Assembly: GCA_963721435.1 (NCBI GenBank)
Contig: CAVRJC010000012.1
Location: forward strand, 620,001-684,000
DNA: 64,000 nucleotides
Reading direction: 5' to 3'
Origin: CAVRJC01 sp963721435
GTDB lineage: Bacteria; Actinomycetota; Acidimicrobiia; IMCC26256; DASPTH01
The notes beneath the pieces were generated by a model. The model was not told the origin of the DNA. It saw nothing but the letters and a program-made list of their open reading frames with translations, and did no database searches. Shown here one piece after another: positions 56,192 to 64,000 of this stretch (the stretch's first letter is position 1; every line of letters begins with the position of its first letter). The position numbers and the translations under genes are program-made.

Positions 56192-57331
56192 TCAGCCCTC
56201 GAGCGCCTGGCGGAGGTCGGCGAGGAGGTCCTCGGTGGTCTCGAGGCCGACGGAGACGCGGACGAGCGCAGGGTCCACCGCGGTGGCGGTGCCCACCGAC
56301 GCCGAGTGGCTCATCGACGCCGAGTGGCCGATGAGCGACTCGACACCACCGAGCGACTCGGCCAGGAAGAAGAGCTCGGTGCGCTCGACGATCCCGCGGG
56401 CCGCCTCCTCGCCGCCCGCGGCGATGAAGCTCACCATCCCGCCGAAGTCGCGCATCTGGCGCACCGCGACCGCGTTGCCCGGATGGTTGGGCAGGCCCGG
56501 GTAGAGCACGCGCGCGACCGCTTGGTGCTCGGCGAGCATCGCCGCAACCGCGCGGGCGTTCTCGCAGTGACGGTCCATGCGCACCGCGAGGGTCTTGACC
56601 CCGCGCAGCACGAGATAGCAGTCGAACGGGCTCGGCACTGCCCCGGCGCGGTTCTGGATGAACGCGATCCGATCGGCAAGCGCGGCGTCGTTCACCGCGA
56701 CGAAACCGCCGATGACGTCGGAGTGACCACCGAGGTACTTGGTGGCGGAGTGCACGACGATGTCGGCACCGAGCTCGAGCGGGCGTTGCAGGTACGGCGT
56801 CGCGAACGTGTTGTCGACGACCAGCAGCGCGTCGTGCTGGTGTGCCACTGCGGCGACGGCCGCGATGTCGACCACCGTCAACGACGGGTTGGTCGGGCTC
56901 TCGGCCCACACCATCGCAGTGTCGGCGGGCCAGTCGCGCACCAGCGCGTCGACATCGGTGAGGTCGATGACCGTGGTACTCACACCCGCGCGCGCGAACA
57001 CGGTCGAGAGCAGCAGGAACGTCCCGCCGTAGACGTCGGACGAAACGACGACGTTCGCGCCGGGATCGAGCAGTCGGAGCACCGCGTCCTCGGCAGCCAT
57101 GCCGCTCGCGAACGCGAGCCCGACGTGCGCGCTCTCCAACGACGCGACGCACTCCTCGTACGCGCGTCGCGTGGGATTGCCGGCGCGGGAGTAGAAGTAC
57201 TCGCGCGATTCGCCGACCGCGGACTGCGCGAAGGTCGTGGCGAGGCTGATCGGGGGAACGACCGCCCCGGTGACGGGGTCGGGCTCCTGTCCGGCGTGGA
57301 TCGCACGGGTCTCGAAGCCGTCCGCCGCCAT
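56192..57331 (-). CDS. metB: Cystathionine gamma-synthase/lyase family PLP enzyme
   Basis: 379 residues of the Cys/Met metabolism PLP family: TRAIHAGQEPDPVTGAVVPP, YSRAGNPTR, SSDVYGGTFLL, and the PLP Lys in HSATKYLGGHSD. Members make cystathionine from O-acyl-homoserine and cysteine, or cleave such thioethers; synthase and lyase cannot be told apart here. The name metB is provisional. ATG 57331 follows TAGGGT by six bases (leaderless). It stands alone on the minus strand. Confidence 0.85.
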   Translation of the reverse strand: MAADGFETRAIHAGQEPDPVTGAVVPPISLATTFAQSAVGESREYFYSRAGNPTRRAYEECVASLESAHVGLAFASGMAAEDAVLRLLDPGANVVVSSDVYGGTFLLLSTVFARAGVSTTVIDLTDVDALVRDWPADTAMVWAESPTNPSLTVVDIAAVAAVAHQHDALLVVDNTFATPYLQRPLELGADIVVHSATKYLGGHSDVIGGFVAVNDAALADRIAFIQNRAGAVPSPFDCYLVLRGVKTLAVRMDRHCENARAVAAMLAEHQAVARVLYPGLPNHPGNAVAVRQMRDFGGMVSFIAAGGEEAARGIVERTELFFLAESLGGVESLIGHSASMSHSASVGTATAVDPALVRVSVGLETTEDLLADLRQALEG

Positions 57332-57337
57332 CACCAG

Positions 57338-57343
57338 ACCCTA
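57338..57343 (-). promoter_or_regulatory. -10 element TAGGGT of the cystathionine-family gene
   Basis: Minus-strand TAGGGT precedes ATG 57331 by six bases and selects it over GTG 57334. Confidence 0.5.
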
Positions 57344-57419
57344 TGACGCGGGCCAGGCTCGCGGGCACCGGCGTCGTTGCAGGGAAGCCGGCACCCCGCG
57401 ATCGACAAGAACGGCTTCT

Positions 57420-57566
57420 ACACCGGCGACGATCAAGGCCGTCGACGCCATCTCCGCGAAGATCACGACGCCGGCGTACAACCGCATGTCGCGCGAGCTC
57501 AGCGAGCAGCAGCGCGATCCGGCCGACATCGCCGCCGCGTTCCTCGCCTGTAACAACCTGGACTGA
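57420..57566 (+). pseudogene. Glycine-betaine-type ABC substrate-binding protein remnant (C-terminus)
   Basis: The plus-strand frame ending at TGA 57566 reads TIKAVDAISAKITTPAYNRM, then SRELSEQQRDPADIAAAFLA and CNNLD. This matches the last ~45 residues of OpuAC/OsmF-like osmoprotectant-binding proteins (AxSAKLTT ... DPADVAxxFL). No signal peptide, lipobox or ligand domain precedes it; the sequence upstream of about 57420 does not match the family. It is a fragment without a start. Confidence 0.55.
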
Positions 57567-57575
57567 CGAGCGCGT

Positions 57576-58232
57576 TCACGAGTTGAGCAGGCTCGCGATC
57601 ACGTTGACTGTCGTGGCGAGGATGACTGCGCCGAAGAAGAACGACAACAGCGCGTGCTTCAGGACGTTGCGGCGAATGATGTGTGAGCGGATGTCGGTGT
57701 CGGAGACCTGGTAGGTCATCCCGATGGTGAACGCGACGTAGCCGAAGTCCCGGTAGTTCGGCTCGTAGTCCCTCGTCTTGAAATCGATCCCACCCGCGGG
57801 CTCGTTGTAGTAGAGGCGCGCGTACCGCAACGTGTACACGGTGTGGATCACGCCCCACGAGAGCAAGATCGTGAGTACGCCCGCGCCCCGCAGCAGCACC
57901 TCCATCGTGGTGCTCGCGTTGTTCGCCTCGACGAATGCCGCCGCGACACCCGCGAGGCTCGCGGTGCCCGCGATCACGAGCAGCAGCTCCGACCCCGCGC
58001 GGGTGTTGTCTTCGCGGGTCGCGTTCATTCGGGTGGTCGCGGCGTCGAACCCACCAACGTGCGCCCACACGCGCACGATGACGAAGATCCCGGCGACGTC
58101 CCAACCGATGAGCACCGTGAGCTCCCACGGCACGAACCACATCGCCGCGAGGGCGGCGACAATTCCGCACGCGCCGGCTTCGACGACCCGCCGCCGTCCC
58201 GACAGGGCAGCCGGCCTCAGTTCTTGCGCCAC
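57576..58232 (-). CDS. DUF1345 membrane protein
   Basis: 218 residues, five or so spans. FVPWELTVLIGWDVAGIFVI, HTVYTLRYARLYY, YRDFGYVAFTIGMTYQVSDT and the closing FFFGAVILATTVNVIASLL are DUF1345 blocks. Function unknown. The best start is GTG 58232, inside the end of the ABC permease gene (16-base overlap), so it belongs to the exporter operon. Nothing shorter begins with a usual start codon before the first span. Confidence 0.75.
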   Translation of the reverse strand: MAQELRPAALSGRRRVVEAGACGIVAALAAMWFVPWELTVLIGWDVAGIFVIVRVWAHVGGFDAATTRMNATREDNTRAGSELLLVIAGTASLAGVAAAFVEANNASTTMEVLLRGAGVLTILLSWGVIHTVYTLRYARLYYNEPAGGIDFKTRDYEPNYRDFGYVAFTIGMTYQVSDTDIRSHIIRRNVLKHALLSFFFGAVILATTVNVIASLLNS

Positions 58233-59068
58233 TGGCGGACGGCAAGGAAGGTGAACAAGACCATGATGATCACCCATGTGATGGCAAAACGCGTGAATGC
58301 CGTCGACAGGTGCACCTGGCTCACCTTGTAGAGCTTGTCGTCGCCGATGGAGAGGCCCCGTGCGGTGTCGATGGCACTGGTGACCGGGTTCACCTTCGCG
58401 AAGGGCTGCATCCATCCCGGGAGGCGCGAGATCGGCGCGAACGCCGAGCTGGTGAACACGAGCGGGAGCAGCGGGATGAACATCGCGGCCTGCACCGTCT
58501 CGGGGTCCTTCACCGCCAGGCCGACGAACTCGGAGAAGGTGATCAGCGCCATCCCGAACATGATCGCGATGAGGATCATCGCGCCGCCCGACACGAGCCC
58601 GTTCTGGAACCGGAACCCGATCACCAGCGCGGTGACGACGAGGAGCAGCACCTGGAACGTGAGCCGCGCGGTGTCGCTCGCGGTCCGGCCCAGGAGGAAG
58701 GACGCGCGGGCGATGGGGAGCGACCGGAACCGGTCGATCATGCCGGTGTTCATGTCGTCGGCGATGCCGATCCCGGACTGCACGCCGGTGAACGTCATCG
58801 TCTGGATGATGACCGCGGGGACGACGAAGTCCTTGTAGCTCAGGCCGAGGCCCTTGAGCTGCGCGATCGAGCCGAACACGAACACGAACAGGATGAGCTG
58901 CATGATCGGCTGCAGCGTCGAGAAGATGATGAACCGCGGCTTGCGCATCACCTTCATGAGGTTGCGCTTCGCGAGGAGGTGGACGTCGAGCACCGTGCGC
59001 CGCAGCGGGAGCGCGGCCCGGTAGCGCGCGACGGCCACGGGATCGGCCGGCGGGGCGACAATCGTCAT
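58217..59068 (-). CDS. ABC-2 type exporter permease (DrrB-like)
   Basis: 283 residues with six spans: IIFSTLQPIMQLILFVFVFG, QTMTFTGVQSGIGIADDMNT, GMIDRFRSLPIARASFLLGR, SAFAPISRLPGWMQPFAKVNP. These match the daunorubicin-resistance-type ABC-2 membrane subunit that exports lipids or hydrophobic drugs. ATG 59068 shares its base with the stop of the ATPase gene (TGATG), so the two subunits are co-translated. Confidence 0.87.
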   Translation of the reverse strand: MTIVAPPADPVAVARYRAALPLRRTVLDVHLLAKRNLMKVMRKPRFIIFSTLQPIMQLILFVFVFGSIAQLKGLGLSYKDFVVPAVIIQTMTFTGVQSGIGIADDMNTGMIDRFRSLPIARASFLLGRTASDTARLTFQVLLLVVTALVIGFRFQNGLVSGGAMILIAIMFGMALITFSEFVGLAVKDPETVQAAMFIPLLPLVFTSSAFAPISRLPGWMQPFAKVNPVTSAIDTARGLSIGDDKLYKVSQVHLSTAFTRFAITWVIIMVLFTFLAVRQWRKN

Positions 59069-60085
59069 CAGTCACGTCTCCCTTGGAAGCGGCGGCGCGG
59101 CGGTGCCTGCTCCTCGCGCCGTTGCTCCTCGTCGTCGTCGTCGGCGATGCGCCCGGTGAGCTCGAGGAACACGTCGTCGAGCGACGGGCGGCGCAGGCTG
59201 ATGTCCTCGATGGGCACGCTGTCGGCGTCGAGCGCGCGCAGGGCGCTGGTGAGCGCGCTCGCGTTCCCCGTGATCGGCACGACGATGGTGCCGAGCTCGG
59301 GGTCGACGGTCAGCTCGTGCTCACCGAGCGCGAACGCGCGCGTGAGGCTCGCCACCGCCGCGGCCGACCTCGACGCGGTTCTCGAGGTGCACGTGCAGCA
59401 CGTCACCACCGACGAGTCGCTTGAGCTCGGTGGCCGTCCCCTTCGCGATGATCCGGCCGGCGTCGATCACGCTGATGGTGTCGCAGAGATGATCGGCCTC
59501 TTCCAGGTACTGCGTCGTCAGGACGATCGTCGTGCCTTCCTTCTTCAGCTCGTTGATGACGTCCCACAGCGCGAGACGGCTCCGGGGATCGAGACCGGTG
59601 GTGGGCTCGTCGAGGAACAGGACCGTCGGGGCGACCATGAGGCTGGCCGCGAGGTCGAGGCGCCGGCGCATCCCGCCGGAGTAGGTACGGAGGTAGCGGT
59701 CGCCGGCGAAAGCGAGGTCGAAGAGGCCGAGCAGCTCGTCGGCGCGGATCTTGGCGGCACGGTTGGCCAGCCGGCCGAGGCGGCCCACCAGGACGAGGTT
59801 CTCGCGGCCCGTGAGGTCGTCGTCGACCGCGGCGTACTGGCCCGTGAGCCCGATGACGCTGCGCACCATCTGGGGCTGTTGGACGACGTCGAACCCGCCG
59901 ACGGTGGCGTGACCACCCTCGAACGGCAGCAGGGTGCTCAGGATCCGGATGGTCGTGGTCTTGCCCGCGCCGTTGGGGCCGAGCAGGCCCACCAGCTCGC
60001 CTTCGGGCACCTCGAAGTCGACGCCGGCGAGGGCGGTGAAGTCGCCGAAGCGCTTGACGAGCCCCTCGGCGACCACTCCCGGCAT
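59068..60085 (-). CDS. ABC exporter ATPase (DrrA-like), frameshifted
   Basis: From ATG 60085: Walker A GPNGAGKTTTI, Q-loop LTGQYAAVD, signature YSGGMRRRLD, Walker B VLFLDEPTTGLD and switch His in TTQYLEEADHL. The C-terminal DrrA domain continues in another frame: AAVASLTRAFALGEHELTVD, GTIVVPITGNASALTSAL, RRPSLDDVFLELTG. One extra base at about 59361 separates them (1018 bases in all). Core ATPase motifs lie before the break. ATG 60085 follows TATGTT by seven bases. Confidence 0.82.
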
Positions 60086-60092
60086 GCCAGGC

Positions 60093-60098
60093 AACATA
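60093..60098 (-). promoter_or_regulatory. -10 element TATGTT of the ABC exporter operon
   Basis: Minus-strand TATGTT precedes ATG 60085 by seven bases and favours it over ATG 60097, which lies within the element. Confidence 0.5.
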
Positions 60099-60194
60099 CC
60101 GGGACCGCCATAGCAATCACCATTTTCCCGCGCCGGCTCCGTGCCCCGACGGGAGGCCGGTGGCGGGGGGCGCCCGCTCGGCGCAGAATGCGGC

Positions 60195-61047
60195 ATGACC
60201 ACACTCGAGACACTCGCCGACGGGCATCGACTTCGGCGAAGGGCCGCGCTGGCACGACGACCGGCTCTGGTACTCCGACTTCTTCCAGGGCGCGGTGTTC
60301 GCGGTCGACACGGAGGGCAAGCGCGAGCGGATCTGCGCGGTACCGGGGCAACCGTCGGGTCTCGGCTGGCTGCCCGACGGCCGGATGCTCGTCGTCTCCA
60401 TGCGCGACGAGCGGGTCTACCGCTTCGAACGCGGCAAGCTCGAGCTGCACGCCAGCATCACGCACCTCGCGACTCACTGCAACGACATGGTGGTGGCCGC
60501 CGACGGCACTGCGTACGTGGGCCACTTCGGCTTCCGGTTCTACGGCGCGCAGAACGTGCAACGGCGCAGCGCGTCGATCATCGGCGTGCGACCCGACGGC
60601 ACCGCATGGACCGCCGCGACCGAGATCGACTTCCCGAACGGCTGCGTGATCACGCCCGACGGCTCCACGCTCATCGTCGGCGAGACCGCGGGACAGCGCT
60701 ACAGCGCGTTCCCCATCGAACCCGACGGCACGTTGCGCACCGCAGACCGTTGGATGTGGGCGTCGGTGCCGGGCACCGCACCGGATGGCTGCACGCTGGA
60801 CGAGGGTGGCGGCATCTGGTTCGCCGACGCGTCTGCCGGTCAGGTGCTCCGCGTCGTCGAAGGCGGCGAGGTCACACATGTGATCGAGACCCCAATGCGC
60901 GCGTTCGCGTGCGCGCTCGGCGGCGACGACGGACGGAGCCTGTTCATCATCTGCGCGCCGAGCACCAGCGAGGCCAACCGCAAGGGCAAAGGAGAGGGCG
61001 CGATCTACGTGACCACAGCCGACCTCCCGCACGCCGGGCTGCCGTAG
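60195..61047 (+). CDS. SMP-30/gluconolactonase-like beta-propeller protein, frameshifted
   Basis: ATG 60195 opens MTTLETLADG. One extra base near 60222-60226 then shifts the frame to IDFGEGPRWHDDRLWYSDFF, the usual SMP-30 start with the metal Glu. The rest is intact: GLGWLPDGRMLVVSMRDERV, HCNDMVVAADGTAYVGHFGF, DFPNGCVITPDGSTLIV (metal Asn), DGCTLDEGGGIWFADA (metal Asp). It probably hydrolyses a sugar or xenobiotic lactone. 853 bases, not a multiple of three. It is divergent from the ABC operon. Confidence 0.75.
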
Positions 61048-61057
61048 CGCTCACGTC

Positions 61058-61147
61058 ATGGTCGAGTGCGATCCGTACGACGCGTCGCTCATCGACGACC
61101 CCTACCCCGCGTACGCCGCGCTGCGCGACGAGGCACCGCCGTACCAA
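61058..61147 (+). pseudogene. Cytochrome P450 remnant, N-terminal 30 residues
   Basis: ATG 61058 begins MVECDPYDASLIDDPYPAYA then ALRDEAPPYQ, a textbook P450 opening. After about 61147 all resemblance stops, and within 80 bases the next gene begins. TAGCGC seven bases before ATG may be a surviving promoter. No heme region is present. This is the second truncated P450 in the window. Confidence 0.6.
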
Positions 61148-61212
61148 CGGCGAGGGGCATTCCCGTGGGTTCAGGAACGAGCGGAACGGCGCACGGTGTC
61201 ACACCCCCGCCG

Positions 61213-61218
61213 TACGAT
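61213..61218 (+). promoter_or_regulatory. -10 element TACGAT of the AddB-like gene
   Basis: TACGAT is followed by eight bases and ATG 61227; probable leaderless start. Confidence 0.4.
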
Positions 61219-61226
61219 CCGCGGGG

Positions 61227-64000
61227 ATGGCGATCGAATGCACCAGCGCGGCCTACGGGCCTCCGGCGGCCCACGCGCTGCGTGATGCCGTCGCGCGGGC
61301 GAAGGGGGACGACCCGCTCACTCCGGTGACCGTGATCGTGCCCACGAACTACGTGGGCGTCGCGGTGCGGCGCCAGCTCGCCGGCGGGAGCCTCGGGCCG
61401 GTCGCCGGTCGCGGGAACGGGATCGCGGGTGTCACGTTCCTCACGCTCTACCGCATGGCCGAGCTGCTCGGCGCGCCGCGGCTGGCCGCTACGGGCCGGC
61501 GCCCGGTGTCGACCCCGGTGCTCGCGGCCGCGGTCCGCGGGGTCCTCACGCGCGAGCCCGGGCGGTTCGCGGCGGTCGCCCAGCACCCGGCGACGGAGGA
61601 GGCCCTGGTCGCGTCGTACCGCGAGCTCTCTCGCTGCGACGCCGACGTGCTCGACGCGCTGGCGCGCACGGGTGCGCGTGCGTACGACCTCGTACGCATC
61701 TGTCGTGCCGTGCGGGCGTCGCTCGAGGGCGCGTGGTACGACGAGGCCGACCTGATGGATGCCGCGGTCGAAGAGATCGCGAAGGACACACCGGGGCTCG
61801 TCGATCTCGGCGCGATCGTCGTCTACCTCCCACTCGACATCGCACCGGCTGCCGCGCGCATGCTCGACGCCGCGTCGGCGCGCACCGCGGTCGTCGTCAT
61901 CGCGGGGATGGCCGGCGTCGCGCGCGCCGACGCCGCGGTCCGCGACACGCTCGCGCGGCTCGGTCTCGCCGTCGACGAACCTGTCGTTGGTCCAGAGCCG
62001 CAGCGGGCCACGCGCATCGTGTCGGTGTCGGACCCCGACGACGAGGTCCGCACCGTCGTCCGCATGGTCGTCGACGCGCTGCGCGACGGCGTGCCCCTGG
62101 ATCGCATGGCGATCCTCTTCGGCGCCAACGAGCCGTACGCGCGACTGGTCGACGAGCAGCTCGCGGCGGCGGGCATCCCGCACAACGGCGCCGCGGTACG
62201 CACACTCGCGGAGAGCGTGCTCGGCCGCGCGCTGCTCGCGCTGCTCGCGCTCCCCGACCGCGACTTCCACCGTCACGACGTGATGGCCCTGCTCGCGTCG
62301 GCACCGATCCGCGCCGACGGGCGCCTCGTGCCCGCGGCCCGGTGGGAGCGCATCAGCCGTCAGATCGGGATCGTGCGCGGCGGCGCACGCTGGGACGAGC
62401 AGCTCGAACGTCACGTGCGCGGGCTCGAGCGCCAGCTCGCCGAGGAGCTCGCCGTCCCCGACCGCGACCCCCGGCCCGGGTGGTTCGAGCGCGAGCTCGA
62501 CGCGACGCGGCGGCTCCAGGCGTTCATGCGCTCGTTGCAGCGCGACCTGGCGCGTGGTGCAACCGCCGGCGCCACCTGGCGAGAGCTCGTCGCATGGGCC
62601 CAGGGCCTGGTGCGCGACTACGTCGCCGCCGGCTCCGTGCCCGCACGGGAGGGGCGTCCGGAGCGGCAGGCGTGGCCCGAAGCCGAGCAGCAGGCCGCCG
62701 ACAAGGTCGATGCCGCGCTGGAGCGCCTCGCCGGCCTCGACGCGGTCGAGGGCCCGCCCGGCCTCGACGTGTTCCGCCGTACCCTCGCCCTCCAGCTCGA
62801 CGACGACCTCGGCCGTGTGGGTCGGCTGGGCGACGGCATCCTCATGGGGCACGTGGCCCTGGGCCTGGGCCTCGACCTCGACCGCGTGTTCCTCTGCGGC
62901 ATGGCCGAGGGCACGTTTCCAGCTCGCGTCCGCGACGACTCGCTCCTCCCCGACACCGACCGGCGCGCCACCAACGGCGTGCTCCCGCTGCGTGCGGCCC
63001 GGGTCGACGCCGACCACGCGCGGTTCCTCGCCGCGATCGCGGCGGCGCAGCACGAGCGCGTGTTGCTGTTCCCGCGCGGCGATCTCCGCCGCACCACCGA
63101 GCGCATGCCGTCGCGCTTCCTGCTCGACACCGTGGAGGCGCTCGTCGGCACGCGTCTGTACGCCGACGATCTCGAGCACCTCACCGCCGAGTGGTTCACC
63201 GTGGTGCCGTCGTTCGCATCGGGCATCGCACGGGTCCACTTCCCCGCGACCGATCAGGAGTACCGCCTGCGCGCGCTGCTCGAGCACTGGAGTGCCGGCG
63301 GCCGCGTGAACACGCACGACGCTCGTCGATCACGACGACGCGCTGGCGAGCGGGCTGACCTGCACGACTCGCGCGCGAGCACGGCCTTCACGAGATTCGA
63401 CGGCAACCTCTCGCAGCTCGCGATCCCCAGCCCCACCGCCGACGACGTCATCGTGTCGCCGACGCGGCTGGAGTCGTGGGCACGCTCGCCGCACGACTAT
63501 CTCATGGAGCAGGTCCTGCGGGTCGAGATCCCGGAGCTGCCCGAGGAGACCTACGAGCTCTCGCACCTCGACCGCGGCAGCCTCGTGCACGCGGCCCTCG
63601 ACGAGTTCCTGCGCGAGGTGTTGGCCCGGCCCGCCGGCGCGCCCGCGCCCGGCGCGCCGTGGACCAGTGCCGACCGCGCGCGGCTGCGTGAGATCGCCGA
63701 AGTGCTGTGCGAGCAGTACGAGGCCGCCGGCCTCACCGGGCGACGCGTCTTCTGGCACCGCGATCGGCAACGGCTGCTGGCCGACCTCGACCGCTTCCTC
63801 ACCAGCGACGACGAAGAGCGCGCCGAGCACGGGCTCACGACCATCGCCACCGAGCTCCGGTTCGGGTTCCGCTCCGACAGCGGCCCGGCGGTCGAGATCG
63901 CGCTGTCCGACGGGCGCACGCTCCGCTTCCGCGGCGCGGCCGACCGCGTCGACCGCGCCGCCGACGGCATGCTCTGGGTCCTCGACTACAAGACGGGCAA
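61227..64000 (+). CDS. AddB-like inactivated helicase/PD-(D/E)XK nuclease, runs off window
   Basis: 924 codons visible, open at the right edge. The N-terminal half resembles a degenerate superfamily-1 helicase (TPVTVIVPTNYVGVAVRRQL; GVTFLTLYRMAELLG), with LDRMAILFGANEPYARLVDE and LDLDRVFLCGMAEGTFPARV. The C-terminal nuclease part begins SPTRLESWARSPHDYLMEQV; FRGAADRVDR and VLDYKTG supply active-site Asp, Asp and Lys. The Cys that opens the Fe-S nuclease motif in relatives (CPxxY) is Ser here. Between about 63322 and 63357 two opposite frame changes may cancel (LVDHDDALASGL in the other frame). Role: DNA end processing. Confidence 0.75.
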   Translation, partial: MAIECTSAAYGPPAAHALRDAVARAKGDDPLTPVTVIVPTNYVGVAVRRQLAGGSLGPVAGRGNGIAGVTFLTLYRMAELLGAPRLAATGRRPVSTPVLAAAVRGVLTREPGRFAAVAQHPATEEALVASYRELSRCDADVLDALARTGARAYDLVRICRAVRASLEGAWYDEADLMDAAVEEIAKDTPGLVDLGAIVVYLPLDIAPAAARMLDAASARTAVVVIAGMAGVARADAAVRDTLARLGLAVDEPVVGPEPQRATRIVSVSDPDDEVRTVVRMVVDALRDGVPLDRMAILFGANEPYARLVDEQLAAAGIPHNGAAVRTLAESVLGRALLALLALPDRDFHRHDVMALLASAPIRADGRLVPAARWERISRQIGIVRGGARWDEQLERHVRGLERQLAEELAVPDRDPRPGWFERELDATRRLQAFMRSLQRDLARGATAGATWRELVAWAQGLVRDYVAAGSVPAREGRPERQAWPEAEQQAADKVDAALERLAGLDAVEGPPGLDVFRRTLALQLDDDLGRVGRLGDGILMGHVALGLGLDLDRVFLCGMAEGTFPARVRDDSLLPDTDRRATNGVLPLRAARVDADHARFLAAIAAAQHERVLLFPRGDLRRTTERMPSRFLLDTVEALVGTRLYADDLEHLTAEWFTVVPSFASGIARVHFPATDQEYRLRALLEHWSAGGRVNTHDARRSRRRAGERADLHDSRASTAFTRFDGNLSQLAIPSPTADDVIVSPTRLESWARSPHDYLMEQVLRVEIPELPEETYELSHLDRGSLVHAALDEFLREVLARPAGAPAPGAPWTSADRARLREIAEVLCEQYEAAGLTGRRVFWHRDRQRLLADLDRFLTSDDEERAEHGLTTIATELRFGFRSDSGPAVEIALSDGRTLRFRGAADRVDRAADGMLWVLDYKTG

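Overview
The window is very GC-rich, densely packed chromosomal DNA of a free-living actinobacterium. Gene content (F420-type Ddn oxidoreductase, LLM flavin enzyme, PASTA kinase, many amidohydrolases, solo aldehyde-oxidase-type subunit, acyl-CoA desaturases) and the heavy use of leaderless starts fit an environmental Acidimicrobiia-like lineage. The phylum is a firm inference, the class a guess. No rRNA, tRNA, CRISPR array, transposase or phage gene was recognised.

Layout. 1-1.0 kb: end of a minus-strand pair (SnoaL-like and an unknown protein). 1.1-1.8 kb: small membrane protein and a GtrA-like protein. 9.4-1.8 kb, minus strand: two tightly coupled units. One holds an ATP-grasp-less PEP-synthase/rifampin-phosphotransferase-like protein, a CrtC/AttH-like lipocalin, a winged-helix protein and a MetE-like protein. 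The other holds a D-aminoacylase-type hydrolase, an amidohydrolase-2 protein and a thioesterase. Together they look like a catabolic module of unknown substrate. 9.4-16.5 kb: housekeeping-like genes (VanY-type lipoprotein, HtrA protease, AlkX-type DNA glycosylase, membrane protein, PD-(D/E)XK protein, VOC, HAD). 16.6-24.6 kb, plus strand: a second catabolic region with two more D-aminoacylase paralogues, a Rieske oxygenase, a ruined P450 interrupted by an antisense Ldh_2 remnant, a Ddn-like protein, GNAT and another amidohydrolase-2 protein. 24.6-28.3 kb, minus: sugar-isomerase-like protein and a coupled PPOX-PPOX-GAF-esterase operon. 28.5-31.5 kb: hemerythrin-like protein, Lys-rich peptide, desaturase, zinc-ribbon membrane protein.

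31.6-40 kb: molybdenum hydroxylase large subunit with an altered active-site residue, peptidoglycan-binding protein, DUF6629, and a TetR regulator divergent from two acyl-CoA desaturases with a clear operator, then small genes, peroxiredoxin, VOC and a CPBP protease. 40.2-47.8 kb: YceI/MarR pair, LLM enzyme, two alpha/beta hydrolases, a DEAD-box helicase fused to a cold-shock domain, carbonic anhydrase, MsrA. 47.9-56.1 kb: two MFS exporters with adjacent TetR or MarR regulators, sulfotransferase, antiporter remnant, VOC and a PASTA kinase. 56.2-64 kb: cystathionine gamma-synthase family enzyme, transporter remnant, DUF1345 plus ABC-2 exporter, SMP-30-like protein, P450 fragment, and the start of an AddB-like nuclease running off the window.

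Two features cut across the window. First, about twenty genes start 6-8 bases after a TANNNT hexamer with no Shine-Dalgarno, so leaderless transcription seems common; I used this to choose starts. Second, seven otherwise conserved genes carry a single-base frame break and several others survive only as spliced-together fragments. The single-base breaks could be uncorrected sequencing errors. The multi-piece remnants look like genuine decay or misassembly. Regulation visible here is mostly local: TetR or MarR genes next to the promoters they probably control.
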